Assembly (NCBI GenBank): GCA_030544215.1
Contig: JARZZO010000011.1
Span: 3,272,001-3,336,000 of the forward strand
Source of the DNA: Zantedeschia hybrid cultivar
Lineage: Eukaryota > Streptophyta > Magnoliopsida > Alismatales > Araceae
Direction of reading: 5' to 3'
DNA length: 64,000 nucleotides
Each line of letters opens with the position of its first letter. Position 1 is the first letter of the stretch. Positions 11,618 through 23,910 of this stretch are shown one piece after another. Below the pieces are notes generated by a model. The model worked only from the letters and a program-made list of their open reading frames with translations, was not told the origin of the DNA and did no database searches. Position numbers and translations under genes: made by a program.

Positions 11618-14600
11618 ATGGATAGGTTATGCTGCTTGAAGGCCTTCCCCTGTTCCCAGGTGAGGAGAAGAAGAATCCTTTGTTTGTTTGCTTATCCGAT
11701 GTTCTTTTGGAGAACACCATATATTGTTTGAGAATTAAGCTATGTAAGCCTTTGCTTGAATCAATCTACTGATCTTATGATGCTTTCTTGCTTAGAAAGT
11801 TGTTTTGCTTTGTATAGATTTCTAATTGCTTTTCCTTTCTTTCTCTTTAAAGACCCCGCTTTTTACTTGCATAAAAATGTAAAAATAGATGAATTTATGT
11901 TAACAAATGAGATTGAACTTTGAATTGCACTGCAGGTGGTGAAAGGTTTGATGGGGATCATCTACGATCTTTTTCTTTTGGGTTAAGAGATTAGCCTGGT
12001 CTTATCTTGTTTGCATGTAATTAAATTGAAATCCATTTTTCGCTGCATTAACCATTCCCTTAGTGAGGGGCATCTATTTTATGTCTAGGCACTTTGATCA
12101 TCACTTGTGGATTCCTGATTCACAGTTATGGGATCTATTTTGTTGCCTGTTGTTAAAATGGATACTGCTGAGGAGCTTGTCACATGTATTCTCTCATATT
12201 CTGACTAAAATTTGGTGAAAAGTTGTCCATGGAAGTCTGTCTTCTTAGCCTATTTGGCATACCTTAATTTAAATCTGTGATCTCTCACTGTTTTTCTCGT
12301 TCTTGGAGTTATTTAATATTTCTTTGACAATGAACTTTGTTTTCTCATTGTAGTTACTGGGTCAATCTTCTAGTAGTTCTGGTAAAGGGAAAAACAGTCA
12401 AAGCAGCATCAAGGTTACATATGGATTCAGCCTGGTTAAAGGGAAGGCAAATCATCCCATGGAAGATTATCATGTGGCCAAGTTTGTTCACATGAAGGGC
12501 CATGAGCTTGGACTATTTGCTATTTTTGATGGTCATTTGGGAGATTCTGTTCCCGCATACTTACAGAAACACTTATTTTCTAATATTCTGAAGGAGGTTG
12601 GCTGTTTGTTTAAGATGTAGAGTGGATTATTTGGATGAGCTATGTTTATGTGAGCTTTGATGATCCTGTTGTTCACTTTTTTCTTTTTTTATGTGTTTTA
12701 GGAAGAATTTTGGACCTACCCAGATAGAGCTATTTTAAAAGCCTATGACAAGACTGACAAAGCAATCCTCTCCCACAATCCTGATTTGGGTCGAGGTGGC
12801 TCCACTGCGGTCACTGCTATTCTCATAAATGGTTGTAAGCTATGGATAGCAAATGTCGGTGACTCACGAGCAGTTCTTGCAAAAGCTAAACGAGTGATTC
12901 AGATGACAGTTGATCATGAGCCTAGCACAGAGCGTGGGAGCATTGAGGATAGAGGAGGATTTGTTTCAAATATGCCAGGTTTCTTATTTGTCAATCATTC
13001 CGTGAAATCAATTTCTCTCAGATTTGTCTCTGTTGAAGTTTATTTTTCACCTCGTAGCTTTCCTCTTACTAACTATAAAAGTGTGTTATTTTTTTCTTAA
13101 TGATTCTCATGATACTGTGTAATGTCAACCAAGGTTCACCGCATCACTGATCCATATTGGACCGTATCTGCCAGATACGGTACAATACCGATCCGGCTCC
13201 GGCCAACTCGCACGAGTCGCATGAGTCAAGCCAATGAGTTTGTTAAAGTTAATGAGTTTAAGTCATATTTTAGAGAAATATGTCCTATTAATTAATATAA
13301 AAAGTATAATTTTACTTATCAAATAGGAAAAAACTCAACTTAAGACGTTTCATTAAGCATGTCTGAGTCGGCACGATCCGATCCGACTCGGTGCGTACTA
13401 GCAGATCAGATCGGGTCGGCTCAAATACGAGTTGACTCGTACAGTCGGCCCGATCCGGTACGATATGGCAAACCATAATGTCAACACAAGAGTGGATGAA
13501 ACCAAACATTGAAGCATTGTGCAGGCAAGGCTTTTGTGTATTGATAAAGAAACCATAATAACATAGATTGAAAATAAATGTACTTTCATATGCTTCTCTT
13601 CACTAAAGGATATAGTGTTTGCCAGAGGTGTCCTTGTTGTCTCTGGGTTGAACCATGAGCCGAGATATTTCTTAAAATGTCTTTTTAACCTATTGTGGTT
13701 GGGTGATTTCTCTTGTGTGTTGATTTCGGTTGAAGGGTATGATACTTGGATCCACCATTTCAAGAAGATTAACGATTGGTAAGAGGACCCTGATTGGAAG
13801 CAACACCTTGGATATCCTTCAACTTATTACCAGCTTTTCAAAAATGTCCGTAATTGGGTCATGCTCCATCTTCATTCATGTGGCTAACATAGGAGTAAGT
13901 AGATACTTGATCTATCTTTTGCAAGGATAATTTTGGAACTTGGTGCAATATTGCGGCATGAATGTTTTAAAGAGACCCAAAAATGAATGCTGACAGATGC
14001 TATGTTCAGTTGCTATTCACTGAGCAGGAAAATTGCTTGTTGTGGAGTTCTCAGACTAGATAGCACATCCATAATGTAACGACCCGATCCAACCCTTGTG
14101 AGGTATTGTCCGCTTTGGCCCAAACTCTCATGGTTTTGTCTCCGAAAGGCGTTTCACAAGTTATGGATACAAATCCCACATATATAGCCGTGTAACCTTT
14201 TTTCATTTTTTGATACATGATTAATCCGATTCATTCCTTCCTTAGCTCCTAGACACAGTGGCAGCTCCACATCATGATGGCTCCACACTGCTTCACTTGC
14301 GGGTAGCCCTTTCTTGCAGGTAGTCCTTTCCTATGGGTAGCCATTTCTTTTTGTCCAGCTCGTGGCTCGGTCATTATAGGCTCACCAACTTCCGCATGGT
14401 TCGTCCTTGAACTAGTCCGTATTCTACTGCACGGGTCCTGTTTTGATTCAATTATGTCCGCTTTGGCCAAGCCTGTACGGTTTTGTCCCCGAAAGGTGCC
14501 TCACCAAGATCCCAACTTAATACTATTACCTCCTTTCTTTGTCTTTCATAAGCTGTTTTTTTTGTCCAAAGAATCTACACCTAGTATCACAATCTTACTG

Positions 14601-17600
14601 CCACTCGAGATTATACTCTATACTATTATCAACATCTCTTATTCCAAGTTGCTGTATTTGATTACGAGTAATGGCCAGTTAAGATATGTAACTGTCGTAC
14701 TTAGGATATGAGCTAATCATCTTATCATTTTGTTTTAGTCTTGTGCATATACTATCAGACGTTCTTTGATACCATTATGTAATGACCCGATCTAACCCTT
14801 GTGAGGTATCGTCCATTTTGGGCCAAGCATGCACGGTCTCCAAAAGGTGCCTCACAAGTTATGGATACAAATCTATATATATAGTCCAATAACTTTTTTC
14901 TATTTTTCGATATAGGACTAATCCAGTTCATTTTTGCCCCAACCCCCATACACAATGGTAGCTCTATATCATGACGGCTCCACACTGTAGCGGCTCCACA
15001 CCGCTTCACTTGCGGGTAGCCCTTTTCTATGGATAGTCCTTTTCTATGGGTAGCCCTCTCCTCTTGCCTGACTTGTGACTGTGTCATTACACATATATAG
15101 AGCATTTACTTTTAAGTTGAGCTTACATGCATTTGAACATATGTTCATTGTCTCACAATAACGTTTAGTGGTCCTCCTTGTTAGTATTTATCCTCCAGGT
15201 GAGCTTGACATTTTGCGTATGGTGGTTCTCTTGTTGTGTACAGAATTTCACTGTTCAAAATGTGAAATCCAATCATCCCCAGTAGTACAGGCACTACTGA
15301 AATTCACACTGAAGGTAGAACATAATTTTGAGGACATCCCATGTCATCGAGATAAGATTGATTAGTTGCATTTCATCCCCCTCACACTTCTCTGGAAGAA
15401 AAACTCGGTCTATATTCTGACCAGAACTTGTTTTCTTCTTTTGGATGCAAGTTCTGGACATCTCAACTTATTAATGGGCTTTTTCAGGATTTAAGGCTAA
15501 AATGGTATCAATTTGATCTAGTGTGCTAAAAATCAAAGTAAACTTTTAGAGTGGAGAGCCCCAGACTGCTAGACTGGAGTGCTTTCTTCTTTTAGAAGTT
15601 GTCGTTTGACATCCTGTCCAGTCTAGCCAGTTCAAAACAGATGATGAACAGTCACTATCCTGTCTATATGCTTCATTTAACTAAAATAGGATAAATTGCC
15701 GCTTATGCATATTCCAACTGTGGGTTCATAATATAAGCTTCTATATGTTAGCTGATGACTGTTTATGTTATCCAATCAATTACAATACATTTTCAAATGC
15801 AATTGGCCATCCTGGTATATAATCCAAACAATTGGCAAATCTGGACTGAACCATAATGCTCAACGATTCAGTTTTGGGTCTGGTCTTGAACATGTTTGTT
15901 TGATCTAGGTATAATTGCACTTATTTTTTCCCTCGTTCTTCTTGGTTGGTTGGCTGAGTATGTTGATGTCTTAAGGTGTTTTATGGCTTTCATATGGACT
16001 TCTCAACTTCTAGGCAGCTTTTTTTTCCCTTATAAATACACAATGACAACTCTCCAAAAATTGAACATAAAGGTCTTGGAATGATTAAGATCACTTAGAT
16101 CTGTATCTAATATGTCATGTTCTATGTAGGTTGTGGCATAAGGGCGCTTTTAATGTCATAAGAAGATGCATTATATTAGTCTACTGTCTGCCTTCAATAA
16201 CAGGATAAAGGTCATCATGCTACAAATCTGTCGACATTCTTTCCCTCTGTTAGAATGTTTTAGGTGTTGGAATAGGATTAACTTTTATGACATCTGTGCA
16301 TAGTTGGGGATTAGTTACCTCATAATTTCCATCGTATTTGAATGAATCAGATGATCACGACAGATCAGATTGGATTATTAGTGTAGTATCTCTGAGAAGG
16401 TAACGAGGCTGGTAGAGCTTGTCAATCTCAATCTTAATTAAGAATGGACTCTGATCCGGCTTCAGTCTTCAACAGCATGATTATGTATCTGTTGTAACAA
16501 ACGTGTGAACAGACATTTTAGATGCACTCATGTTGTGACAAATGTGTGGATAGGCTAGGGCCTTTTTTTGGGTTAACAGCTCTCAAGTGTCATCTCTAAT
16601 TGAGTTTACTCACCAATAACAAAAATATTATCTTAAGATGTGACTTTGTTGAATTTAAATACTGGCAGTGGAGTCATGAACATTATATTTATTCCAAGAA
16701 GAGTTTTATTTTACTTATTTTCTTTTCTCATGCATAGTGTGACATATCTTTAACATTGCCTCATATTTAGGAAAACTTGGTGTTGCATACAATTGCATCT
16801 GGTACATTAATAATAGACCAATCTATTTTTGCTTGCATGATGGGGTCTAACAGGGAGGCCAAGAGTTCAACTCTGAGGTTGTTAACTCTGTAAAACATAA
16901 AACATGTTGGTGGCTATGTCTGTGAACCCCCAGTCAGAGACTGCTGTTGCTTCTCATAACAATTTTTTTGACTGCCTATCTTTGAAATTTTTGATCAACT
17001 TAAAGAATTGCTGCTTGAAGATTGAACAGATCCACTCTAATCATCTTCAGCATTTTTTCCATCTCTTTACTGCTAGAGGTCTAATGTTCTTCATTTCCCT
17101 GGCATGTTGATTCCTCATGTCTGCCACATTCCGTATGTCCGGCTTGTTGTGGTTGCACTTAGATGCTATTGATTCCATGGTCCCTATCTGGTTGCCAACA
17201 AAAATATTGCCTCTCTATGCAACTTTCAAGACGAATTCCTGCTTTAGTAACTCTATAAATCACCCAACCATAATGATCTACCCTAAGCATGAAGGTGAAA
17301 CTGTTGATAGATCATCACTACTATTGTAATAAGGGTGCAAAGCTGCTGCCTGCTAGTGGACTACATGTATTTCTTGATGTTCTCATCTAGTATGTAGACA
17401 AATTTATTGTAATAAGAAGGGATTGATTTCTGTCTATTCTTCTGTCACTCTATTGGTTTCTTCCCATGTTTCTTATGCTGTATGCTTCATCAATTGGTCC
17501 ACATCAAGCATTATCTATGTTGTCTAAAAGTCTAGAGGCATGGTCTCTAAAACCATTCATTTTTCAACTTCAAATTCATCTTGACTTATTGTGCTCATTG

Positions 17601-20600
17601 GCTTCATCCTGTCCTACAATCTCATCCATGCTCAAACCTCATGTAGTGCGTGGTTGTGTGATTACACCCTGATTCTGTGTGCAGTATGCAGCCTCAGGAC
17701 CTCCCAGCTGTGACAGGGCTATGTCTGTGAAAACCCCGAGGACATGTGCCACGCATACAACTGTTCTCTCATGTCTGAAACACTTTGATTTCATGCTTTT
17801 TAGTTAAAAACATATTTCCCTTCATCAACCTCTATTCATTATTTCCTAATGAAGAGTTGCACTATCCATAACACCTATTAGTATTTCTTAACGTTTATGC
17901 AGTTCAGAGCTCACAAGTTGCATGCCAAAAGCTGTCCATTTGACATCTCAACATATCTAGTGTAGACATTCACATGTTGTCTTGTGCTTCCATTCATACA
18001 CTGTTGATAGTATCCCTATATCATCCACTGACAAGGGCATGATGCAGAAAATATTTGTATCCTTGCGAAATGGAATGTTAACAGTCTTGGGTGATGGAAA
18101 TTCCCCATCTTTTGAGAGTTTCCAATCTTGTTGAGGTAATGAGGTCGATCATGCTTGGTAAGAGAAAAATAGATGAGGCTGGAGTCTCTACATTGAATGT
18201 GCGCACATACATACATGCTTCTATATAAAACTTCTCTCTTTCCTCCTTTGTCCATGCTTTTTTCCAAAAGGGGAGAATTTTGACTGGTGTACCAAGTTGC
18301 ATGAGCTTAAACTGCACAACAGATGTGGTAGTTTTCCTATTTGGCTATTGTTCTCATTTGTTCTTTGTGTTTAACTGTTTCATTTGCTGATGATTCTTTC
18401 TTAAAGTACACTCTTTTACGCACGTTTCTAAAACAGAAAATATGCAATGTGTAGAGAATATCAGTCACCAGCTAATTTCTCAACTCAGTTTCTGTTTCTC
18501 AGCATAGACTCTTTTAACTTCGTAAACTCTTTTAATCTTGTTTCTTTAATATATTATATACAACACAGAGGGAGTGCTATTTGCCAGCTGAAGGACAGCC
18601 CAGTGCCACAAGGTTCTTGCCACTGTGGGTTCTTGGAGGGTCAATTTTGTGCAGCTGGACAATGAGAACTGCTGAATTATATAGCTGGTTCCCAATAGAG
18701 AACTGCAAAGCAAAACAAAATAACTATTCTATATGTACTAACCCAAAATCTAAGTATTAGTAAAGGCCTTTTGGATGAATTAATGAGATCAGCAAAGATG
18801 ACATGAAAATAATTTTATGCTTATTGCAAGATAATTTAATTACAAGGGGATTGTCTGTATCAGATCCTTCCCATAAGGTATAAGATGGACATATTCCATC
18901 CTTCATTTTAGTTCAGTTTTCCAAAACAATGAAGGATACTGATAATCCTTTCTCGTACCTAATTCTATATCCATACCAGGCTAGCATAGATTATGTTGAG
19001 TCCTTCACTTTTGATGAAAACCTGTAGAAGTTGAGAGAGGCAGGAGAGGAAAAATACGGAGAAGGGAGGTGTTGAAGGGCTGATGGCTGCAACAACACCT
19101 CTGCCAGCCCCTTCTTGGGCCCTCCAACTCAAAACCTTAAGGCATTAAGTGGAGAGGGTATCGCTTATTTAACATATTTTTATTTTTATGCTCCTATCAT
19201 CTGGACAATGACGAACACGGTGTGTGACTCTGCTCATAACTGTGGGATACCATGATGAAACCTGCAGAAGTTGAGAGACATAGGAGGAGAGGAGAGAATC
19301 GGAGAAAGGAGATGTGGAGGGGCTGATGGCTGCAACAAACAACCCATCAGCACCTTCCCCTTCTTCTTTTTTTTTTTTTTGGGGGTATTAGGTTAAAGAC
19401 GTTATTACAACAGACTAATGTGCCCCTGGACAAAAACACTGCTTTACAACCCCACCTCCAACCCCCCCCCCCCAACCAACAAAAAAAAAAAAAAACCCTC
19501 CATCACTTTCTACAATTTTTATGCGTACAAGGACCAAATTTGTAACTTCCATCCTTCAATGTCGCCATTGGATTTTTGAGGACAAGTTGATGGATTGATT
19601 CCATTCTAAGCAGTTTTGGTTCAATGCATTTTCAAGCATGTGTACTCACCCTTCTGTATACAGATTTCACACCAGTTTTTGGTGAACAGACCACACAGTT
19701 GGACGCTGTGATGTGAATGAAGGACCCCTGTTTCAGTTTTAAGTAGAGTTTCAGTCCAATAAGACTTGGGGTATTCAAGCAATGATTTGTAAGGTGGAAG
19801 GGTAAAGTTTTATTTCAAGTACATGGAAGGGAACGATGGTGAGGGAGATTGGGGAACGTGGAGTGATGGAGGGAATCTGGGAATGAGCCGAAAATGACAG
19901 GGAGGGGGTTTTAAATCCCCCTCCCCCAACAAACTGGCTGGTCTATGTGGCCCATGGTCACGTGCCTCACATCTGTGCTGTGCATGCTTGCAGTGCATAT
20001 TCCATGGGTTCTTCTCAGCAAACTGATGAGACTGAGATTCTCATGGAACCTTTTTTTCCTTCTATGGGAGAAATCTGACTGTGTTGTGATAAACTTGGAA
20101 GTGAATGCTATGGAAGATGGCAACAGTCGAAGATTTCAGATATCAAACAAGGGGAGGTGAGCAAAGTAATGGCTCACAAAATGAAATCAGTGAATAGTGG
20201 CAAGGTAGACCATGCAGACAGAATATACTTCAGATGACCATTTCATATTAGGTTACTGGCCAGAGTCCATCCTATTAAGATCACAATTCATATAGAATTG
20301 CGTGACCTTATCACCATACAATCATCAATCCCAGAAAAATAGGGGTGAATTAGTTTGTGATAGAGTTGAGTGAAACACAAGCATCCAATTCCATGGCCTG
20401 GAAGCTAGCTGGGATAATCGGTTTCCTTATCTGCTAGAAGAACTGGGTGTTGATGTTCAAACTTCAAAGCTACTAATGTCACATTTTTTGAAGAAATGGA
20501 AGGGGTGCACTAAACTTCTTGTACTGCTCTTCTCTGTTCTTTGGCATCAATTCCTACCTTGACATCATAATTTCTTACAGGAGGATGCGTGGCCATTGAT

Positions 20601-22616
20601 TTACCATGTCCCTCATCTAGGTGTTGTTTCTTTTGATGTAGAAATCCGTTAAGCACAGAAAATTTTGCATTTCGCAGCATTTTCGTAATGTTTGTAGGCA
20701 CTGTGAAATGCTGAGAAACGGATCACTGTGAGGGTTTGGTTGATCCACGTGGGGGCACAAAGCTCTGGTTTTGGTTTTCAGGGCAGGCCTACTGGATACT
20801 ATGGGCTTTGTTTCTGTGGGGGAATAATCCTGTCGTGGCCAGGGCTACAGGAGTTCTTTCTTGCACCATTGGAGCTCTTTCCTAATGCAATTCCCCCTTC
20901 CTTACCCAAAATGCTGTGCTGCTTGAAAATATTTCATGTTTGACATGTAGGCCATATAATGGCTGCTCCAACCACTCTGTGTCTGAGTTGGAGCTCAGTG
21001 GAACTGTCCAGGGATCTATTGTTTGGAGAATGCCTTTGGTGTGCCTATTGCTGTGGAGTTTGGAACATGAGAATTGCAGAGGCGATGTGAAGCTAGAGAG
21101 GATCATGTTTGGCATAGGGAAAGGTCTACTGCGATGTGCTCCCTGTAGATAGGGTCTAAGATTTTGGTGTTTAACTTTGTTTGTATGGTGGGGTTTATGC
21201 TACAACTGTGAATTTTAGAAAATGTAATCAAGATTGCAGAAAGGGTCAGTGGCATGGTGTGGATGCAACTAACACAGTAAAATTTTAAGCCTTTTCTAAT
21301 CTTACGTTCCTTTTGCATAAATGTTTTTGAGGAGTTCCCCTCGCATTAGAAAACTGTGTGGAAAACTTCTAGTCTTATTGTCAAGAGGACTATGTTGCCC
21401 TGCTTTCCTGGTCCGGAATGTATGCCATTTCATTTTTCATGCTTCTCTACTTGACCTTTGATCAGTTGATTCTTGAAGTGTTTGACAGTGACTTTGATGT
21501 CCAATATGTTTTAGCCTTAACATTGTATTTAGAATGTTTGTAGCTTCTGGATCATGCCATTGCATTTAAAACATGCTCCTTTTATGATGGTTTTTGTCAG
21601 CCCATTCATAACACAATAAAACTCTCTTCCACTGTGCTTATTGTAATATCTCCAAAAGTGAGATTGGAACTGGAAGGTCAAAGAAATTGTAAATTCAAGT
21701 TTTGGATTTCTTGCTTTATTTGTTGAGGAATCATCTCTCAGTAAGTCTGTAAAGCAGGAGTCAAGTTTGATAGATAATTTTCTTTTATTTTCCCCGGTGT
21801 GTGAAACTGATTCATTGGATTACTAATAGTTCATTATCTAATAGATCTTTCTATTTTAATACTCCAAATGAAAGTTCATGTTTATTTGACATAACAAACT
21901 CCATCTCCTTTGTGTGTATTTTTAACTCTAGGTTGCTTCCGTTATTGAAGCTAAAAGAAACTCCGACATTTTAATGGGAAATATAATCCGATTCGGCTTC
22001 TTGTTCAGCAACTACTAGTTGGAACTTTTTCTCTGTCCTTTGCATTTTGTATTCCAAGTTGGTTGAAATTGTGGCATTGTGTTCCCATTGACCACGAATT
22101 GGGTTTTGCCTTAGATATCCAGTACATAGGCTAATAGCTGTGTTATTGGCTTTGTAAATCTCTTGAAATTTCCTGTTGGTTGTGTTATTCCTTTTCTTGA
22201 AAATCTATAAATTCACTCTTCAATGGGATATATCAGGTGATGTCCCGAGGGTCAATGGCCAATTAGCTGTGTCGCGTGCTTTTGGAGACAAGTCGCTCAA
22301 ATCACACTTGCGCTCGGATCCAGACATACACATTGAAGATGTAGGCGTGGATACAGAACTTCTAATCCTTGCGAGTGACGGCCTTTGGAAGGTTGTTCAT
22401 CTTGTTTTGTTTCTCTCAATTTATGAACAAATAGTTCACAAGCATGATCTACATTTTCTGTCTCTCTATATCCAGTTTGTGAGCAACGAGGAGGCAGTTG
22501 ACATTGCTAGGAAGTGCAAGGACCCACAAGCGGCTGCTAAGCAATTAACTGCTGAAGCACTAGATAGAGACAGTAAAGATGACATATCTTGCATTGTTGT
22601 TCGGTTCAAGGCATAG
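11618..22616 (+). CDS. Protein phosphatase 2C, plant group F type, five exons
   Basis: A Mg/Mn-dependent Ser/Thr phosphatase of 285 aa. Exons: 11618-11659, 12354-12596, 12702-12978, 22237-22391 and 22476-22616. All introns are GT-AG, and the phases join exactly into one ORF of 858 nt. Metal- and phosphate-binding motifs are all present: MED (50-52), DGH (73-75), GRGGSTAV (about 125-132), GDSRAV (148-153), DHEP (166-169), AVSRAFGD (198-205), SDGLW (234-238) and DDIS (274-277). The length equals that of the short Arabidopsis group F enzymes (the PIA1 / PAPP2C relatives), which consist of little more than the catalytic domain. The start is supported by the family-like N-terminus MDRLCCLKAF. The third intron is about 9.26 kb and full of repeats, yet the flanking exons are intact, so the gene is probably functional. 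Substrates cannot be read from the sequence; family members act in immune, light and stress signalling. Confidence 0.95.
13130..13476. mobile_element. MULE-like MITE, 347 bp, exact 9-bp target duplication
   Basis: The element is flanked by AATGTCAAC at 13121-13129 and again at 13477-13485. The left end CAAGGTTCACCGCATC and the right end (reverse complement ATGGTTTGCCATATCG) form imperfect inverted repeats. The interior is rich in GATCCG / GACTCG motifs. A 9-bp duplication is typical of Mutator-like elements. It sits in PP2C intron 3 and has relatives at 31590, 37484 and 42211. Confidence 0.8.
14075..15091 (-). mobile_element. TRIM-like short LTR retrotransposon
   Basis: Two related LTRs lie in the same orientation: 14778-15091 (TGTAATGAC to GTCATTACA, the 5' LTR when read on the minus strand) and 14075-14378 (TGTAACGAC to GTCATTATA, the 3' LTR). 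Directly inside the 5' LTR, the minus strand reads TGGTATCAAAG, close to the initiator-tRNA-Met primer binding site TGGTATCAGAG. The flanks CATAA (14070-14074) and CATAT (15092-15096) match at 4 of 5. The interior is only about 400 bp and encodes no protein; it also carries a partial extra LTR-like segment near 14455-14510. These features define a terminal-repeat retrotransposon in miniature. It lies antisense in PP2C intron 3. Confidence 0.8.
15092..22236 (+). other. Remainder of PP2C intron 3
   Basis: About 7.1 kb of intron with many short ORFs (for example 16904-17672 and 20728-21152) that show no recognisable domain and no conserved splice structure. It contains a direct repeat at 19021 / 19261 and homopolymer tracts near 19370-19495. 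Some of it may be decayed transposon, but I found no boundaries that I can defend. Confidence 0.5.
19021..19335. repeat. Direct repeat, about 75 bp, 240 bp apart
   Basis: The blocks starting at 19021 and 19261 both run from CCTG(T/C)AGAAGTTGAGAGA to GGGCTGATGGCTGCAACAA, with small differences. The sequence between them is unrelated. This is a local duplication inside PP2C intron 3. Confidence 0.6.
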
Positions 22617-22960
22617 AGATCCAAATTCTTCTGGGTGCTGGTGAATGGATCTCTGTTTGCACAAGATGCCAGCTACAAACCGTTCTAACATGCATGTCAT
22701 GTTGGCTTTTGAGCGGGGAAAACTGATCTCTTGCTAGCTAGATCACCGTCCCTCGAGGACCGGAAGAAGAAAGAAACAAGCCACTGCTGTTTCCTCTGAT
22801 TTCTGTAAATCTTTTTCCCTGCATTGTTTGTGCGGTTTGATATTGTTTGATTTCTTGTTCAATGAGTTGAACGGTGTATACCCTGCGTTGATTACACGGA
22901 GACTGGCAAGTTATCTCTAGCCGAGAGTGGATGCATTGTTAACTAATGAATGTAACCAAT
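22617..22960 (+). other. PP2C 3' untranslated region (approximate)
   Basis: The T-rich, AT-biased sequence after the stop codon at 22614-22616 contains several AATGA / AATGTAA motifs near 22860-22960 that could serve as plant polyadenylation signals. The exact end is not determined. Confidence 0.35.
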
Positions 22961-23179
22961 GTAATGTTTGGTTGTTGGAATTTTTCAAGTATGCCCTTCT
23001 TAAGAGTTTACTTAGTGTTATCTTTGTATTGTTTTAATTATCTCAATGTACCACAATACTTTCTAATTATCTTACTACTTAAACTCCAATTTAAATTTCC
23101 TGCATCATACAGAAAACTTAACGGTAGCCAGAGCATCAAGGGAGCCTACTCTCTCTTTCTACATAGGTGACTCAGTTGC

Positions 23180-23296
23180 TAAATGCGAGTCTTCTCTTTT
23201 GGGGATATTTTCACAAAGAATACGATGCATCTAATGAGAGTTGAACTCATGACCTCGCTAAATGAGGAGACTGTGAGGTATCAACTTAGGTAGGCC
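23180..23296 (-). mobile_element. tRNA-derived SINE head (fragment)
   Basis: On the minus strand a tRNA-like stretch carries GTTCAACTC (23238-23246), which fits the RNA polymerase III box B consensus GWTCRANNC. A weaker box-A-like segment (CTAAGTTGATA) lies about 45 bp upstream. The 3' boundary is not clear, so this is a probable SINE remnant. Confidence 0.4.
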
Positions 23297-23910
23297 TAAT
23301 TTGTGCCTAATATCTCTCTTGATATCAACTGTTGAATTGATGTTAATGTACAAAATATAAAAGGTAGACTGAGCAATGTCTATCAAATAGCGGGGTTGGT
23401 AGGGGCATTATTCATTTTCATGTTTGTTGACAAGGTTAGTTTGAGATGGTATCCATTTCTTCTGTATTTGTACTATATTAATTTCATCATACAAGATAAC
23501 GAATCGTAGGCTTATCGGTTATCCGTTTACCGTTGGCAATCGTATTAGGCCACCCTACCTTTCACAGCTGCAGGGAAGACGGTATGCGCCTTGGCGCACT
23601 AGTCCAGTCCATGGGAAAAAGCCACGTACCCCAGCTAGAGCTAGGTCTTACTGGGAGATGCCAAACGTTGCAGACGCGGCCTGTCGCGCGCCGGAGGAGA
23701 TCCGTCGCCGATGCTCTCTGGGATTCTGAAATCCGTTTCTGATGCTACTGCGACCTCCTCATCTCACTTCTAACTTCTTCGCTCACCACGCCCACTGGAA
23801 ACCCTAGTAGAGCTCCACAACCTCCCCAACCAGCTCAGAGCTGTTCCCATACTCCTCCGCTCTCCTCCCTTCTCTGTTTCTCTCCTCCCGCTGGTCTGAC
23901 GGAGGACGGA

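Noticed and set aside
11312..11625. 60- and 77-codon upstream ORFs in the PP2C leader
   Set aside because: Their first codons are GTG and TTG, not ATG, so they are unlikely to be translated in a plant mRNA. Only the very short ATG-initiated ORFs are mentioned.
14075..15091. Cassandra-type TRIM (carrying 5S rRNA promoter sequence)
   Set aside because: No 5S rRNA-like sequence is visible in either LTR, so the element is called a generic TRIM-like retrotransposon.
16904..17672. Series of 62-70 codon ORFs in PP2C intron 3 as a possible retroelement gag remnant
   Set aside because: I could not match any gag, protease, integrase or reverse transcriptase motif on either strand.
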